Positions 14,358 to 22,714 are shown, counted from the stretch's first letter. The stretch is DNA of 23,290 nt from an uncultured Spirochaetales bacterium (GCA_946061495.1 CAMGSV010000012.1:1-23290); one strand, 5' to 3'. A program made the numbers and translations. The notes: a model not told the origin generated them from the letters alone.

Positions 14358-15758
14358 ATGGACTGCATAACAACTCAAAGCTTCCTGTCCGGCTCGATTT
14401 CTGTGCCCGGGTCGAAAAGTCATACTATCCGGGCCTGTCTTTTGGCGGCCTTGGCTGAAGGAACCTCCTGTATCCGCAATCCCCTCCCCAGTGCCGACTG
14501 TCTCAGCGCCGCCCGGTGCATTGCCGAGATTGGTGCCCAGGTGGAGATGAGCGGGGACAACAGTCTTTGGACAGTTCATGGTGCGGGGAGGAATGTGCAT
14601 CTGCCTGCCAATGTGGTGGATGTGGGCAACTCTGGCTCCGTGCTGTATTTCCTGACTCCCATTGCCGCCACCTTTCCTGGCTGGAGCATCTTTACTGGGG
14701 ACGAGTCCATCAGGACACGTCCGGTGCGTCATCTGGCACAGGCACTGGAGCAGCTGGGGGCCACCACCCACATTTCCCGCCCTGAAGCCGATGCACCCCC
14801 GCTGCTGGTGCAGGGCCCCATCAAGGCCGGAAGGGTTGTTACCGACGGACGCCTCTCCCAGTACATCAGCGGCTTGATGATGGCGGCCTCCCGCATTGAC
14901 GGACAGCTGGAAATCCATCTGACGGATCCCAAGGAGGTGCCCTATCTGGACATGACCAGAATGTGGCTTGAATCCTTGGGAATTCCTGTGGAGATGAGCG
15001 ATGACTACAAGCGGATTGTGGTGGGAGGCCCCCGCCAGATTCCTGCCTTTGACCGCACCATTCCTTCGGACTGGGAGGCGGTGGCCTTTCCTCTGGTGGC
15101 TGCCCTCCTGACGGACAGCTGCATCACCATCCAGCACATCGACGGCAGCGGCAGCCAGGGGGACGAGGCCATTGTTCAGGTGCTGCAGTCGGTGGGTGCC
15201 TGTGTGGAATGGAATCGGGAGCGGGAGGAGCTGGTGGTGTACGGCGGCAGCCAGGCGAGAGAGCAGGCCGACCGATTCCCTGCAAGGAATGGAGTCCCCG
15301 GCCGCCTTTCCACGGAGCATCTGCCAGAGCAGACGTTGCGCATCAACTGCTCAGGCTTTCCTGATGCGGTGCCAGCCCTTTCCGTGGCGGCCTGTTTTAT
15401 CGAGGGAACCACCGTCATCGAGGATATTGGGGTGTGCCGCAAGAAGGAGACGGATCGGATTGATGTGATGCGCCGGGAGCTGACCAAGCTGGGGGCCGAC
15501 GTGGAGGAGGGGCCGGACTATCTGGTGATCCATGGCCACAGCCCCCTGACATCCAGCGGAGGGGCAAATCCTGAATTCAGGCTCCACGGTGGGGTGGTGG
15601 AGAGCTACGACGACCATCGGGTGGCCATGTCCTTGGCAGTGTTGGGGTTGGCCCTGAAGGAGCCGGTGACGGTGAAGGATGCCCACTGTTGTGCCGTCTC
15701 CTTCCCGGATTTTTTCCAGGCCATGGAGGGCATTGGAGCTGGCTTCACGTTGAGCTAG
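14358..15758 (+). CDS. aroA: EPSP synthase-family protein (3-phosphoshikimate 1-carboxyvinyltransferase-like)
   Basis: 466 residues, against about 427 in E. coli AroA. The fold is clear along the length: PGSKSHTIRA (17-26), GNSGS (90-94), TGDESIRTRP (113-122), the SQYISGLMM segment, FPDAVPALSVA, RKKETDR (361-367), DDHRVAMS (418-425) and SFPDFF (448-453). The canonical enzyme joins PEP to shikimate-3-phosphate. Equivalents of E. coli K22, R27, R124, D313, R344 and R386 are visible. Two conserved residues are not: the Arg after GNAGTAM (E. coli R100) is Tyr97, and the Lys before TFPDYF (K411) is Val447. The enzyme may therefore be altered, act on another substrate, or be inactive. No other shikimate gene is in the window. 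It is probably cotranscribed with the EAL gene; AGGA just before the ATG serves as ribosome-binding site. The symbol denotes the family, not proven activity. Confidence 0.82.
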   Translation: MDCITTQSFLSGSISVPGSKSHTIRACLLAALAEGTSCIRNPLPSADCLSAARCIAEIGAQVEMSGDNSLWTVHGAGRNVHLPANVVDVGNSGSVLYFLTPIAATFPGWSIFTGDESIRTRPVRHLAQALEQLGATTHISRPEADAPPLLVQGPIKAGRVVTDGRLSQYISGLMMAASRIDGQLEIHLTDPKEVPYLDMTRMWLESLGIPVEMSDDYKRIVVGGPRQIPAFDRTIPSDWEAVAFPLVAALLTDSCITIQHIDGSGSQGDEAIVQVLQSVGACVEWNREREELVVYGGSQAREQADRFPARNGVPGRLSTEHLPEQTLRINCSGFPDAVPALSVAACFIEGTTVIEDIGVCRKKETDRIDVMRRELTKLGADVEEGPDYLVIHGHSPLTSSGGANPEFRLHGGVVESYDDHRVAMSLAVLGLALKEPVTVKDAHCCAVSFPDFFQAMEGIGAGFTLS

Positions 15759-15803
15759 AGCTTACCAGCCATTGAACAGTCAGTTAGATTGTTTTTAAAA
15801 TAA

Positions 15804-15850
15804 AAACGACTGTGAAAGTTCCTGAGGAGCTTTCACAGTCGTTTGTTTTT
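15804..15850. terminator. bidirectional terminator between the aroA-family gene and rnfB
   Basis: A 15-bp perfect stem, AAACGACTGTGAAAG (15804-15818) with CTTTCACAGTCGTTT (15830-15844), is flanked by T-rich sequence on the right (15842-15850) and A-rich sequence on the left (15797-15806). It can therefore stop transcription from both convergent units. Confidence 0.92.
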
Positions 15851-15852
15851 GA

Positions 15853-15887
15853 GGGCTGGTCAACCAACACGGGCCAGCCCATTTTTT
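15853..15887 (+). terminator. second plus-strand terminator overlapping the rnfB 3' end
   Basis: GGGCTGG (15853-15859) pairs with CCAGCCC (15874-15880), followed by ATTTTTT (15881-15887). It backs up the preceding hairpin for plus-strand transcripts and protects the convergent Rnf operon. Confidence 0.7.
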
Positions 15888-16704
15888 ATGCCACGACAGT
15901 AACGGTGTCTTCCACCAGCACCAGTACCTTGGTGGGGCAGCCTTCGATGCACTTCTTGCAGGAGGTGCACTTGCTGTAGTCCACCACGGGAATACCGTTG
16001 GTCACAACGATGCAGGTCTCAGGACAGACCTTCTCGCACTTGCGGCACTTGATACAGGCAGTGTTGCAGTTCTGCTTGAGTCTGGGAGACATCTCGCTGC
16101 GGTTGGAGCACAGGGCCACGGATCCCTTCTGTGTGGCGGGAACCATGGAGAACAGGCTCTGGGGACAGGTCTGGGCACACATGCTGCAGCCAGTACAGTT
16201 GGCATAGTTCACGTGGGGCAGGCCATCCTCACCCATTGCCAGGGCGTCAAAGTTACAGACATCGCAGCAGTCGCCAAAGCCGATGCAGCCGAACTGACAG
16301 AGCTTTGTGCCGTTGACGCTGATCTTTGCCGCCTTGCAGGACTTGACGCCGGAGTAGAATCCCCGGTCTTTTGCATTTTCCTTGCAGCCCTGGCAGGCAA
16401 GCAAGGCAACCTTTGCTACAGCTGCGGCATCAACACCCAGCACCTTACCAACAGCCTCTGCAGTGGCGGGACCACCGGCAGTACAGCCTGTTACGGGTGC
16501 CTCTCCAGCGGCCACAGCGGCGGCAAAGCCGTCACAGCCGGGGTATCCACAGGCACCACAGTTGGCGCTGGGCAGCACCTCACGTACCCGCTCTACGGTG
16601 GGATCCACCGGCACGTGGAAGAACTTCTTGAAGAATCCCAGGAGCACACCCAGGATAAAGGCGAGACCGAAGGAAACGCCCAATGTAATCAGTACAGTAT
16701 TCAT
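15886..16704 (-). CDS. rnfB: Rnf complex subunit RnfB (ferredoxin-interacting iron-sulfur protein)
   Basis: 272 residues. One N-terminal membrane helix (about 4-25) anchors a cytoplasmic iron-sulfur protein. Cysteines 49, 52, 57 and 74 form the Fe-S motif CGACGYPGC...C that defines RnfB. Further clusters follow in CQFGCIGFGDCCDVC, CTGCSMCAQTCP, CIKCRKCEKVCP and CTSCKKCIEGCP, giving many [4Fe-4S] sites for electron entry from reduced ferredoxin. It is the last gene of the operon, 9 nt after rnfA, and ends at the convergent terminator pair. Confidence 0.96.
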   Translation of the reverse strand: MNTVLITLGVSFGLAFILGVLLGFFKKFFHVPVDPTVERVREVLPSANCGACGYPGCDGFAAAVAAGEAPVTGCTAGGPATAEAVGKVLGVDAAAVAKVALLACQGCKENAKDRGFYSGVKSCKAAKISVNGTKLCQFGCIGFGDCCDVCNFDALAMGEDGLPHVNYANCTGCSMCAQTCPQSLFSMVPATQKGSVALCSNRSEMSPRLKQNCNTACIKCRKCEKVCPETCIVVTNGIPVVDYSKCTSCKKCIEGCPTKVLVLVEDTVTVVA

Positions 16705-16713
16705 CTCGTCTCC

Positions 16714-17292
16714 TTATTTGATCAGTCCGGCGAATCCACTGAAGGCCATGGACAAAAGACCTGCCGCTACGAACAATACCGGCGTTCCCTTCAGGAAGTT
16801 GGGAACAGGGGCAATCTTGATTCTCTGGCGGATTCCAGCCATAAGCACCATAGCCAGCAGGAAGCCTGCGGCAGTACCGATGGCATACACGATGGACTCA
16901 ACAAAGTTGTACTCCTTGCTGATGCAGTTCAGGGTAACAGCCAGGATGGCACAGTTGGTGGTAATCAGCGCTAGGTACACACCCATTGAGCTGTAGAGTG
17001 CCGGTGCCGACTTCTTCAGGTAGAATTCCACCAGCTGTACCAGGCTTGCGATCACCAGAATGAAGATCAGGGTCTGGAGGAAGGTGAGTCCCAGTGGAAC
17101 CATGACATAGTAGTACAGGGGCCAGGTTGCCACCGTCGCCAGAATCATAACGAAGGAGGCGGCAATACCCATACCCACCGCCTTGCCCGTGTCGGCAGTC
17201 ATTCCGATGAAGGGGCAGAGGGCCAAGAACTGAATCAACACCACGTTGTCGATCAGCATGGATGAAAGGAAGATTTTAAGATACTCGTTCAT
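16714..17292 (-). CDS. rnfA: Rnf complex membrane subunit RnfA
   Basis: 192 residues, almost wholly hydrophobic with about six membrane helices. The family signature is visible near the N-terminus (NVVLIQFLALCPFIG, then KAVGMGIAASFVM), and ITTNCAILAVTLN matches the conserved internal segment. RnfA and RnfE are homologous, inverted-topology subunits that form the membrane electron/ion path. Its ATG overlaps the rnfE stop by one base (TAATG), so translation is coupled. Confidence 0.95.
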   Translation of the reverse strand: MNEYLKIFLSSMLIDNVVLIQFLALCPFIGMTADTGKAVGMGIAASFVMILATVATWPLYYYVMVPLGLTFLQTLIFILVIASLVQLVEFYLKKSAPALYSSMGVYLALITTNCAILAVTLNCISKEYNFVESIVYAIGTAAGFLLAMVLMAGIRQRIKIAPVPNFLKGTPVLFVAAGLLSMAFSGFAGLIK

Positions 17293-17906
17293 TATTCCGC
17301 TCCTCCAGATTTTTTAGCAACCACGTTCTTCAAGAGCATGTTCAGGGAAATGAATATACCGAACACGAAGAATCCACCGGGGGCATTGGTAAAGAAACCA
17401 ATTCTATATGCCTCGGGAATCACTTCGGTGCCGAGGATTGTTCCACCTCCCAGCAGCTCGCGGACAAAGGAGATGCCGCAGAGCACCCACAGGTAGCCCA
17501 GACCCATTCCCAAGGCGTCAAAGGCTGCCTCGGAGACGGTCCGCTTGAAGGCGAAGGACTCCACGCGTCCCATGATGATACAGTTTACGACAATCAGGGG
17601 GATAAACACACCCATGGACTTGGACAGTGCGGGCACATAGGCCTGCATCAACAGGTCGACGATGGTAACGAAGGTTGCGATAACGATGATGAACACCGGA
17701 ATACGAATTGAGTCGGGAATCAACTTGCGGAACAAGCTGATGATGACCTCACTCATGAGCAGAACGAAGGTCATAGCCAGACCCATTCCCAGACCGTTGC
17801 TGAGACTGGTGGTAACAGCCAGTGATGAACACAGACCGATCATCAGCACGAGCAGCGGATTTTCCTTCATCAGTCCGTTTGTAAAGATACTCCAATATTT
17901 TTTCAT
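17292..17906 (-). CDS. rnfE: Rnf complex membrane subunit RnfE
   Basis: 204 residues with about six membrane helices. It begins with the typical FTNGLMKENPLLVLMIGLCS and contains PLIVVNCIIMGRVESFA, matching RnfE/NqrD. It pairs with RnfA in the membrane core of the ferredoxin:NAD+ oxidoreductase. It starts 7 nt after rnfG and overlaps rnfA by one base. Confidence 0.95.
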   Translation of the reverse strand: MKKYWSIFTNGLMKENPLLVLMIGLCSSLAVTTSLSNGLGMGLAMTFVLLMSEVIISLFRKLIPDSIRIPVFIIVIATFVTIVDLLMQAYVPALSKSMGVFIPLIVVNCIIMGRVESFAFKRTVSEAAFDALGMGLGYLWVLCGISFVRELLGGGTILGTEVIPEAYRIGFFTNAPGGFFVFGIFISLNMLLKNVVAKKSGGAE

Positions 17907-17913
17907 GCTGCTC

Positions 17914-19038
17914 CTACTCCTCCAAATAGTTTTCGTTCAGCTGGTAGCTGTTCTGGTCGATGGAAGCGGGGACTACACCCTTGGCTGCCAGCAGGTTCAC
18001 GGCCTCTACGGCACCAACCTTCACCATGTCGGCGATGCAGTCGGAGGTGATGGTGGCACCAGCGATGGCATCGTACTTGCCTTCTCCATTCAAGATGGTC
18101 TGGCTAGCAGGAAGATTGGCAAACTGGTTATAGAAGGAATCCTTCAGGGCAAGCTGTCCATGGTTCTTGTCATCATTCAATTCCAGGATGCGGGTGCCGA
18201 TGATGTTTCCGTCAGTTCCCACGGCGGTCAATACTACTCCACCATACTTGTAGGTCTGCCCACGGACAGCCACCATGGCGGCAATAATCTTGTTGTTGGT
18301 GCTGACCAGCACCTGGTTCTCCACAATCATGGTGCGGACAATAGCTCCGATTCCCTCAGGAACCTCGGTGAATGCCACGTCAGTGTACTTTTCGGGAGGG
18401 AACAGGGAGATGCAGGCATCCTCAAAGGTGAATGCTGCGGCAGCAGCTGCCAGAACCGGAGCTTCTCCAGTTCCAGCAGCTCCGCCATAGTTGGCCGCCA
18501 GGAATTCACCGGCAACATAGGTGGCATACTTAATCAGTTGAGAAATTCCCCCAGAGGAGATGGACGCTCCACTGATTTTGTCCACGTCCTGTCCAACGAC
18601 AAAGGGGTCGTCCACAGACTTGCCGGCAAACTGTGCCATCCACTCTGGCTCGGTGGCCTTCTGGCCAAAGCCGGGGGTGTCGGTGAGGCTCAGGAACTGG
18701 ATGCCGGTGATGGCCCGGTCCAGCGTCACGCCAATGAGCATCTCAGCCTTGTCGTAGGTGGGGCCATTAGCCTGGACAACGGCACCCAACACCTGGTCAC
18801 CCTGCTTTGCAAGGTAGAGGTTTGTCACCTTCACTGAATTTGCAGTGTCGGGGGTGAATTCAGGGGCAGCCTGGAAGGTATCTGCCTCGGGGAATACCAC
18901 CGCAAGACCAGCGTTCAGCTCCCGCTCCTTGGCGGCGGCAATGGCTGGGGCAGTGACATTGTTCACCAGTGCCAGACAGACACAGGCGACGCTGGCAAAT
19001 ATGGCCAGTGAGAGGCCTAGCTTAAACATTTCTTTCAT
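17914..19038 (-). CDS. rnfG: Rnf complex subunit RnfG with two FMN-binding domains
   Basis: 374 residues, nearly twice the usual length of about 200. An N-terminal membrane helix (about 7-27) is followed by two periplasmic FMN-binding domains. The first ends in DKISGAS (153-159), the second in DAIAGAT (323-329); both fit the D-x-x-[S/T/A]-G-A-[T/S] pattern that ApbE/Ftp uses for covalent FMN attachment. The acceptor is Thr329 in the second and would be Ser159 in the first. An Ala/Gly-rich linker (about 184-203) separates the domains. The first domain also keeps the RnfG-type LTDTPGFGQKA segment; the second does not have an equivalent I can recognise. The start overlaps the rnfD stop as ATGA. 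Confidence 0.92.
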   Translation of the reverse strand: MKEMFKLGLSLAIFASVACVCLALVNNVTAPAIAAAKERELNAGLAVVFPEADTFQAAPEFTPDTANSVKVTNLYLAKQGDQVLGAVVQANGPTYDKAEMLIGVTLDRAITGIQFLSLTDTPGFGQKATEPEWMAQFAGKSVDDPFVVGQDVDKISGASISSGGISQLIKYATYVAGEFLAANYGGAAGTGEAPVLAAAAAAFTFEDACISLFPPEKYTDVAFTEVPEGIGAIVRTMIVENQVLVSTNNKIIAAMVAVRGQTYKYGGVVLTAVGTDGNIIGTRILELNDDKNHGQLALKDSFYNQFANLPASQTILNGEGKYDAIAGATITSDCIADMVKVGAVEAVNLLAAKGVVPASIDQNSYQLNENYLEE

Positions 19039-20024
19039 CTTGCACCTGCCTTTTTGCCCTTGTATCCATACTTTGTAGGAATAATCTTATTTAAGAAGGG
19101 GGTGAGGGCATTCATAATCAGGATACTGAACATAACGCCTTCTGGGTAGCCGCCAAACTGACGGATAAGGAAGGTGATCAGACCAGCTCCAGCTCCAAAA
19201 ATCAGGCGTCCTGTCTTGGTGACGGGGGCTGTGGCGTAGTCTGTTGTCATGAACACAGCACCAAAGAGCAGTCCTCCGGACATCAGCGCCAGCCCGGGAG
19301 GTGTTCCTGCAAGGGCAGAACAACCCACCGTCACCACAATCATGGCGACAGGAGCCCTCCAGTCGATGATTCTTGTCACCAGCAGGAAGACGAAGGCAAT
19401 GAGAATAAGCAGGGCACTGGTCTCGCCGATACATCCCGCCCGTGTTCCCAAGATGAAGGGGAGGTAGGACTCGGTGATGGTGGCGGCGTTCTCTATGGCT
19501 ACATTCTCCATAATGGAGGCTCCTGTGGAGGTGTCGAATCCCTTCAGTGTGCTCAGGATGGTGGCACCAGTCACCGTGTCAAAGGGCAGGGTCCAGGTGG
19601 ACATGGCCACCGGGAAGCTGGTGAACAGGAAGGCACGGCCGGTGAGGGCGGGGTTGAACACGTTGGCTCCGATTCCGCCGAAGAAGCCCTTTGCCACCAC
19701 GATGGCAAAGAGGGCGCCCAGCATGGTGATCCAGACCGGGGTGGAGGGAGGCAGCACCAGTGCCAGCATGATTCCTGTCACCACAGCGGACAGGTCCTTG
19801 ATTCTGACGGTCTGCTTGGTGAGCTTCTGGAACAGCATCTCGAAGATGACTGCGGAAGCCACGGACACAATCAGTGTCACCAACGCCTGCATGCCGAACA
19901 CCACAACTCCGCAGATGCAGAGGGGCAGCAGTGCGATGATGACAAAGAGCATGACGCTTTGGGTGGTCCGCCTGGACGAGACGTGGGGTCCAGGGGAAAG
20001 ATATACCTTGTTTTCATCAGCCAT
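19035..20024 (-). CDS. rnfD: Rnf complex membrane subunit RnfD
   Basis: 329 residues from the ATG at 20024. Upstream in-frame starts lie deep inside rnfC and add a non-homologous basic stretch, so they were rejected. It begins with LSPGPHV, the usual RnfD/NqrB opening, and has about eight to ten membrane helices. DTVTGAT at 149-155 is a flavinylation motif with Thr155 as the covalent FMN acceptor. GRAFLFTSFP and FGAVFMTTDYATAPVT are conserved family segments. It overlaps rnfC by 8 bp and rnfG by 4 bp. Confidence 0.95.
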   Translation of the reverse strand: MADENKVYLSPGPHVSSRRTTQSVMLFVIIALLPLCICGVVVFGMQALVTLIVSVASAVIFEMLFQKLTKQTVRIKDLSAVVTGIMLALVLPPSTPVWITMLGALFAIVVAKGFFGGIGANVFNPALTGRAFLFTSFPVAMSTWTLPFDTVTGATILSTLKGFDTSTGASIMENVAIENAATITESYLPFILGTRAGCIGETSALLILIAFVFLLVTRIIDWRAPVAMIVVTVGCSALAGTPPGLALMSGGLLFGAVFMTTDYATAPVTKTGRLIFGAGAGLITFLIRQFGGYPEGVMFSILIMNALTPFLNKIIPTKYGYKGKKAGAR

Positions 20025-21375
20025 TACGCTTCTCCTTTTCGGCCTTAGCCTTTTCTTTGGCCATCTGTTCTCTGAGGATGGACTTGCCCACCTTGAACCG
20101 CTGCACCAGCCGGATGTGGGAGGGGCAGACGTAGGAACAGGTTCCGCATTCCACACAGTCCATCAAACCGTAGCGGTTGGCCTCGTTGTAGTCGTCCGCA
20201 GTCATGGAGCGGACCATCAGCACTGGTGAGAGGCGGTAGGGGCAGTGGTCGATGCAGCTGCCGCAACCGATGCAGGGATCCTCGTCCACCAGGAAGGTTT
20301 CCTTTGCAGTGAGGAAGAGCACGCCGGAGGTGGTCTTGGTGACGGGGAAGGTGGCGTTTGTCATGGCCATACCCATCATGGGGCCGCCGGCTACAATCTT
20401 CACCACCGTGTCGTCGGCCTCAATCTCCTGGGGCATCAGGTCAGAGACGATGGTTCCGATGGGGAGCCGCAGGTTCCGCCGTGTCTTGCATCCCATTCCA
20501 GAGAAGGTGACGGTGCGGTCGATGACGGGCTTTCCTTCCCGGAAGGCCTCGGAGATGGCGCAGAGGGTGGTGACGTTGCTGATGCAGCATCCGATGTCGG
20601 CAGGAAGGCCACCGGCAGGAATCTCACGGCCAAGGGCGGCCATGGTGACGCTCTTCTCTCCACCCTGGGGATATTTTGTCTTGCACAGGCAGATTGAGAT
20701 GGGACTGCCGTGGATGTTTTTCTCGATGGCCTTCTGCAGGGTGCCGCAGAGATAGGCCTTGTTGTCCTCCAGGACGATGATTCCCTTCTGGGCACCGGTA
20801 ATCTTCATGGCGATGGCCAGACCGTCTACAAAGGTGTCGGGAGTCTCCGCCATGGCCCGCTCGTCCACAGTGAGGTAGGGCTCGCATTCAGCGGCGTTGG
20901 CCAGCACACACTCGATGGTCTTGCCAGCGGGAGGATTGAACTTGATGTGGGTGGGGAATCCGGCACCACCCATTCCCACGATGCCGGCCTCCTTGATGCG
21001 GGCCAGGGACTCTTCCTTGCTGCACTTGAAGGGATCCAGAGGCGGCATGAACTCAGTCCTGTCAGAATCGTCGGACTGGATGACGATACAGGGAGCCTCC
21101 AGATTGCCTGAAACCATGCGGACCTCTATCTTTTTTACCGTTCCTGCAATGGATGCATGGACTGGCACCGACATGGGACTTTCGCCGCTGGCAATCATCT
21201 GTCCCCTGGCAACGCTGTCTCCAACCTTGACGCAGGGAGTGTTGGGGGCACCGCCCTGGGTGACGGGAATGGCCACAGTCTTTGTTGCGGGACTGACAGA
21301 CTCAAGCTTCATTTCATGTGTCAGTTCTTTGAACTCTGGCGGATGGATTCCGCCCTTGAATGTGTTGGTTTTCAT
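20017..21375 (-). CDS. rnfC: Rnf complex subunit RnfC (NADH-binding)
   Basis: 452 residues from the ATG at 21375, just after a strong promoter; the protein starts MKTNTFKGGIHPPEFKE as RnfC proteins do. A barrel-sandwich region comes first (VKVGDSVARGQMIA). A glycine-rich loop GIVGMGGAGFP (131-141) belongs to the NADH/FMN-binding fold related to complex I 51-kDa subunits. Two [4Fe-4S] motifs follow: CIGCGSCIDHCP (368-379) and CVECGTCSYVCP (407-418). The C-terminus is a short charged helix, without the long repeats of some proteobacterial RnfC. As first gene of the operon it probably sets expression of the whole complex. Confidence 0.96.
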   Translation of the reverse strand: MKTNTFKGGIHPPEFKELTHEMKLESVSPATKTVAIPVTQGGAPNTPCVKVGDSVARGQMIASGESPMSVPVHASIAGTVKKIEVRMVSGNLEAPCIVIQSDDSDRTEFMPPLDPFKCSKEESLARIKEAGIVGMGGAGFPTHIKFNPPAGKTIECVLANAAECEPYLTVDERAMAETPDTFVDGLAIAMKITGAQKGIIVLEDNKAYLCGTLQKAIEKNIHGSPISICLCKTKYPQGGEKSVTMAALGREIPAGGLPADIGCCISNVTTLCAISEAFREGKPVIDRTVTFSGMGCKTRRNLRLPIGTIVSDLMPQEIEADDTVVKIVAGGPMMGMAMTNATFPVTKTTSGVLFLTAKETFLVDEDPCIGCGSCIDHCPYRLSPVLMVRSMTADDYNEANRYGLMDCVECGTCSYVCPSHIRLVQRFKVGKSILREQMAKEKAKAEKEKRNG

Positions 21376-21382
21376 AAAATCC

Positions 21383-21411
21383 ATTCTAAAAGAGAATAAA
21401 ATAGTGGTCAA
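21383..21411 (-). promoter_or_regulatory. rnf operon promoter, predicted leaderless
   Basis: On the minus strand TTGACC (21411-21406), exactly 17 bp, TAGAAT (21388-21383). The ATG of rnfC begins 7 nt after the -10, so the expected transcription start is at or one base before the start codon. No Shine-Dalgarno sequence is present. The -35 hexamer and spacing match the asnS promoter. Confidence 0.68.
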
Positions 21412-21505
21412 GTTGTTCTGAAAAATATTGTTTGCTTTTTTATAGATAGATAATTATGGATTCTTGGGGTAAGCTCCCGTTGCACCGCACACATCACAAT
21501 CCAAC

Positions 21506-21535
21506 TTGCACTGCCACTTTCTTCCATGATATAGT
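21506..21535 (+). promoter_or_regulatory. ychF promoter
   Basis: TTGCAC (21506-21511), 18 bp, TATAGT (21530-21535). The start would be near 21542, leaving about 29 nt of leader with AAGAGG (21557-21562) as ribosome-binding site before the ATG at 21571. Unlike asnS and rnfC this is an ordinary leadered arrangement. Confidence 0.5.
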
Positions 21536-21570
21536 GACGGGACATCTATTTTTATCAAGAGGCATGTGAC

Positions 21571-22680
21571 ATGGCTATTAACTGTGGTATTGTGGGGCTG
21601 CCCAACGTGGGCAAGTCCACCATCTTTTCTGCACTGACTGCCGCCCCCGCTGAGGCGGCTAACTATCCGTTCTGTACGATAAATCCCAACGTGGGCATTG
21701 TGGACCTGCCGGACTCCCGGCTGGACTTCCTGGCAAAGAAATTCGAGACGAAGCGGCGGGTGGCTGCCACGGTGGAATTCGTGGACATTGCCGGCCTGGT
21801 GAAGGGCGCCTCCAAGGGGGAGGGCTTGGGGAACCAGTTCCTGGCCCACATCCGTGAGGTGGGGGTGATTGCCCACGTGGTTCGCTGCTTTGAGAACGAG
21901 GACATTATCCACGTGAGCAACAAGATTGACCCGGTGGACGACATTGAGACCATCAACATGGAGCTGGCCTTTGCTGACCTGGATACGGTGAACAAGAGGA
22001 TTGAGAAGGCGGAGCGGAATGCCAGGGTGATGGGCAAGGAGGACCAGAAGAAGGCTGCCGCCGTGCTTTCCGCCCTGAACAAGGTGAAGCCCCTGCTGGA
22101 GAACGGACAGGCTGCCCGCGCCGCAGACCTGAGCGAGGACGAGATTGCCGCCATCTATGACTGCCACCTGATTACCATGAAGCCCATGATGTATGTGTGC
22201 AATGTGGACGAGGATGGCATCCAGAAGGGCAGCCCCTATGTGGAGGCGGTGCGGAAGATTGCCCAGGGGCAGGGCAGCGACGTGGTGGTTATCTGCGGCA
22301 AGTTCGAGGCGGACCTGGCGGAGATGGACAGTGCCGAGGAGCGGGAGGAATTCCTGGCGGAGATTGGACTGAAGGAGTCCGGCCTTGCCACCCTGGCCCG
22401 GGCAGCCTACCATCTGATGGGATTGCGGACCTTCTTTACTGCCGGACAGGACGAGTGCCGCGCCTGGACCATCCGGGTGGGGGATACTGCACCCAAGGCC
22501 GCCGGCGTCATCCATACGGACTTTGAGCGGGGCTTCATCAAGGCGGAGGTGTACCGCTACGACGACCTGGTGCAGTACGGCAGCGAGGCGGAGATCAAGG
22601 CTGCCGGCAAGTACCGCATGGAGGGCAAGGAATACATCGTGCAGGACGGTGATGTGATTTTCTTCAAATTTAACGTGTAA
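21571..22680 (+). CDS. ychF: ribosome-associated ATPase/GTPase YchF (OLA1 family)
   Basis: 369 residues, close to the usual 363. The G1 P-loop is GLPNVGKST (9-17), G3 is DIAGLVKGA (72-80) followed by SKGEGLGNQFLAHIREV, and the G4 position is NVDE (211-214). That G4 replaces NKxD and is the known reason YchF prefers ATP over GTP. A coiled-coil insert lies at about 130-190 and the C-terminal TGS domain at about 285-369 (FFTAGQDECRAWTIRVG, then HTDFERGFIKAEV). It binds ribosomes and is linked to stress and translation control. It appears monocistronic, with its own promoter and terminator. Confidence 0.97.
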   Translation: MAINCGIVGLPNVGKSTIFSALTAAPAEAANYPFCTINPNVGIVDLPDSRLDFLAKKFETKRRVAATVEFVDIAGLVKGASKGEGLGNQFLAHIREVGVIAHVVRCFENEDIIHVSNKIDPVDDIETINMELAFADLDTVNKRIEKAERNARVMGKEDQKKAAAVLSALNKVKPLLENGQAARAADLSEDEIAAIYDCHLITMKPMMYVCNVDEDGIQKGSPYVEAVRKIAQGQGSDVVVICGKFEADLAEMDSAEEREEFLAEIGLKESGLATLARAAYHLMGLRTFFTAGQDECRAWTIRVGDTAPKAAGVIHTDFERGFIKAEVYRYDDLVQYGSEAEIKAAGKYRMEGKEYIVQDGDVIFFKFNV

Positions 22681-22714
22681 GAGTAGTTTTGCTTGCAAAA
22701 CTGGGTGGGGCTGG

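Noticed and set aside
14334..15320. 328-codon minus-strand frame opposite the aroA-family gene
   Set aside because: Antisense shadow with His/Gly-rich sequence; the plus strand encodes a recognisable EPSP-synthase fold.
17662..18837. 391-codon plus-strand frame opposite rnfG and rnfE
   Set aside because: Antisense to two recognised Rnf genes with coupled starts; no ribosome-binding site or domain.
20025..20156. Upstream extension of RnfD by 44 residues
   Set aside because: The extension lies wholly within rnfC, is basic and Ser/Pro-rich, and has no similarity to RnfD N-termini; MADENKVYLSPGPHV is the expected start.
21464..21574. 36-codon frame starting ATGGATTCTTGG between rnfC and ychF
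   Set aside because: No ribosome-binding site, overlaps the ychF promoter, and its composition gives no sign of coding.
21454..22698. 414-codon minus-strand frame opposite ychF
   Set aside because: Longer than ychF itself, but ychF has all G motifs and the TGS domain; the antisense frame resembles no family.
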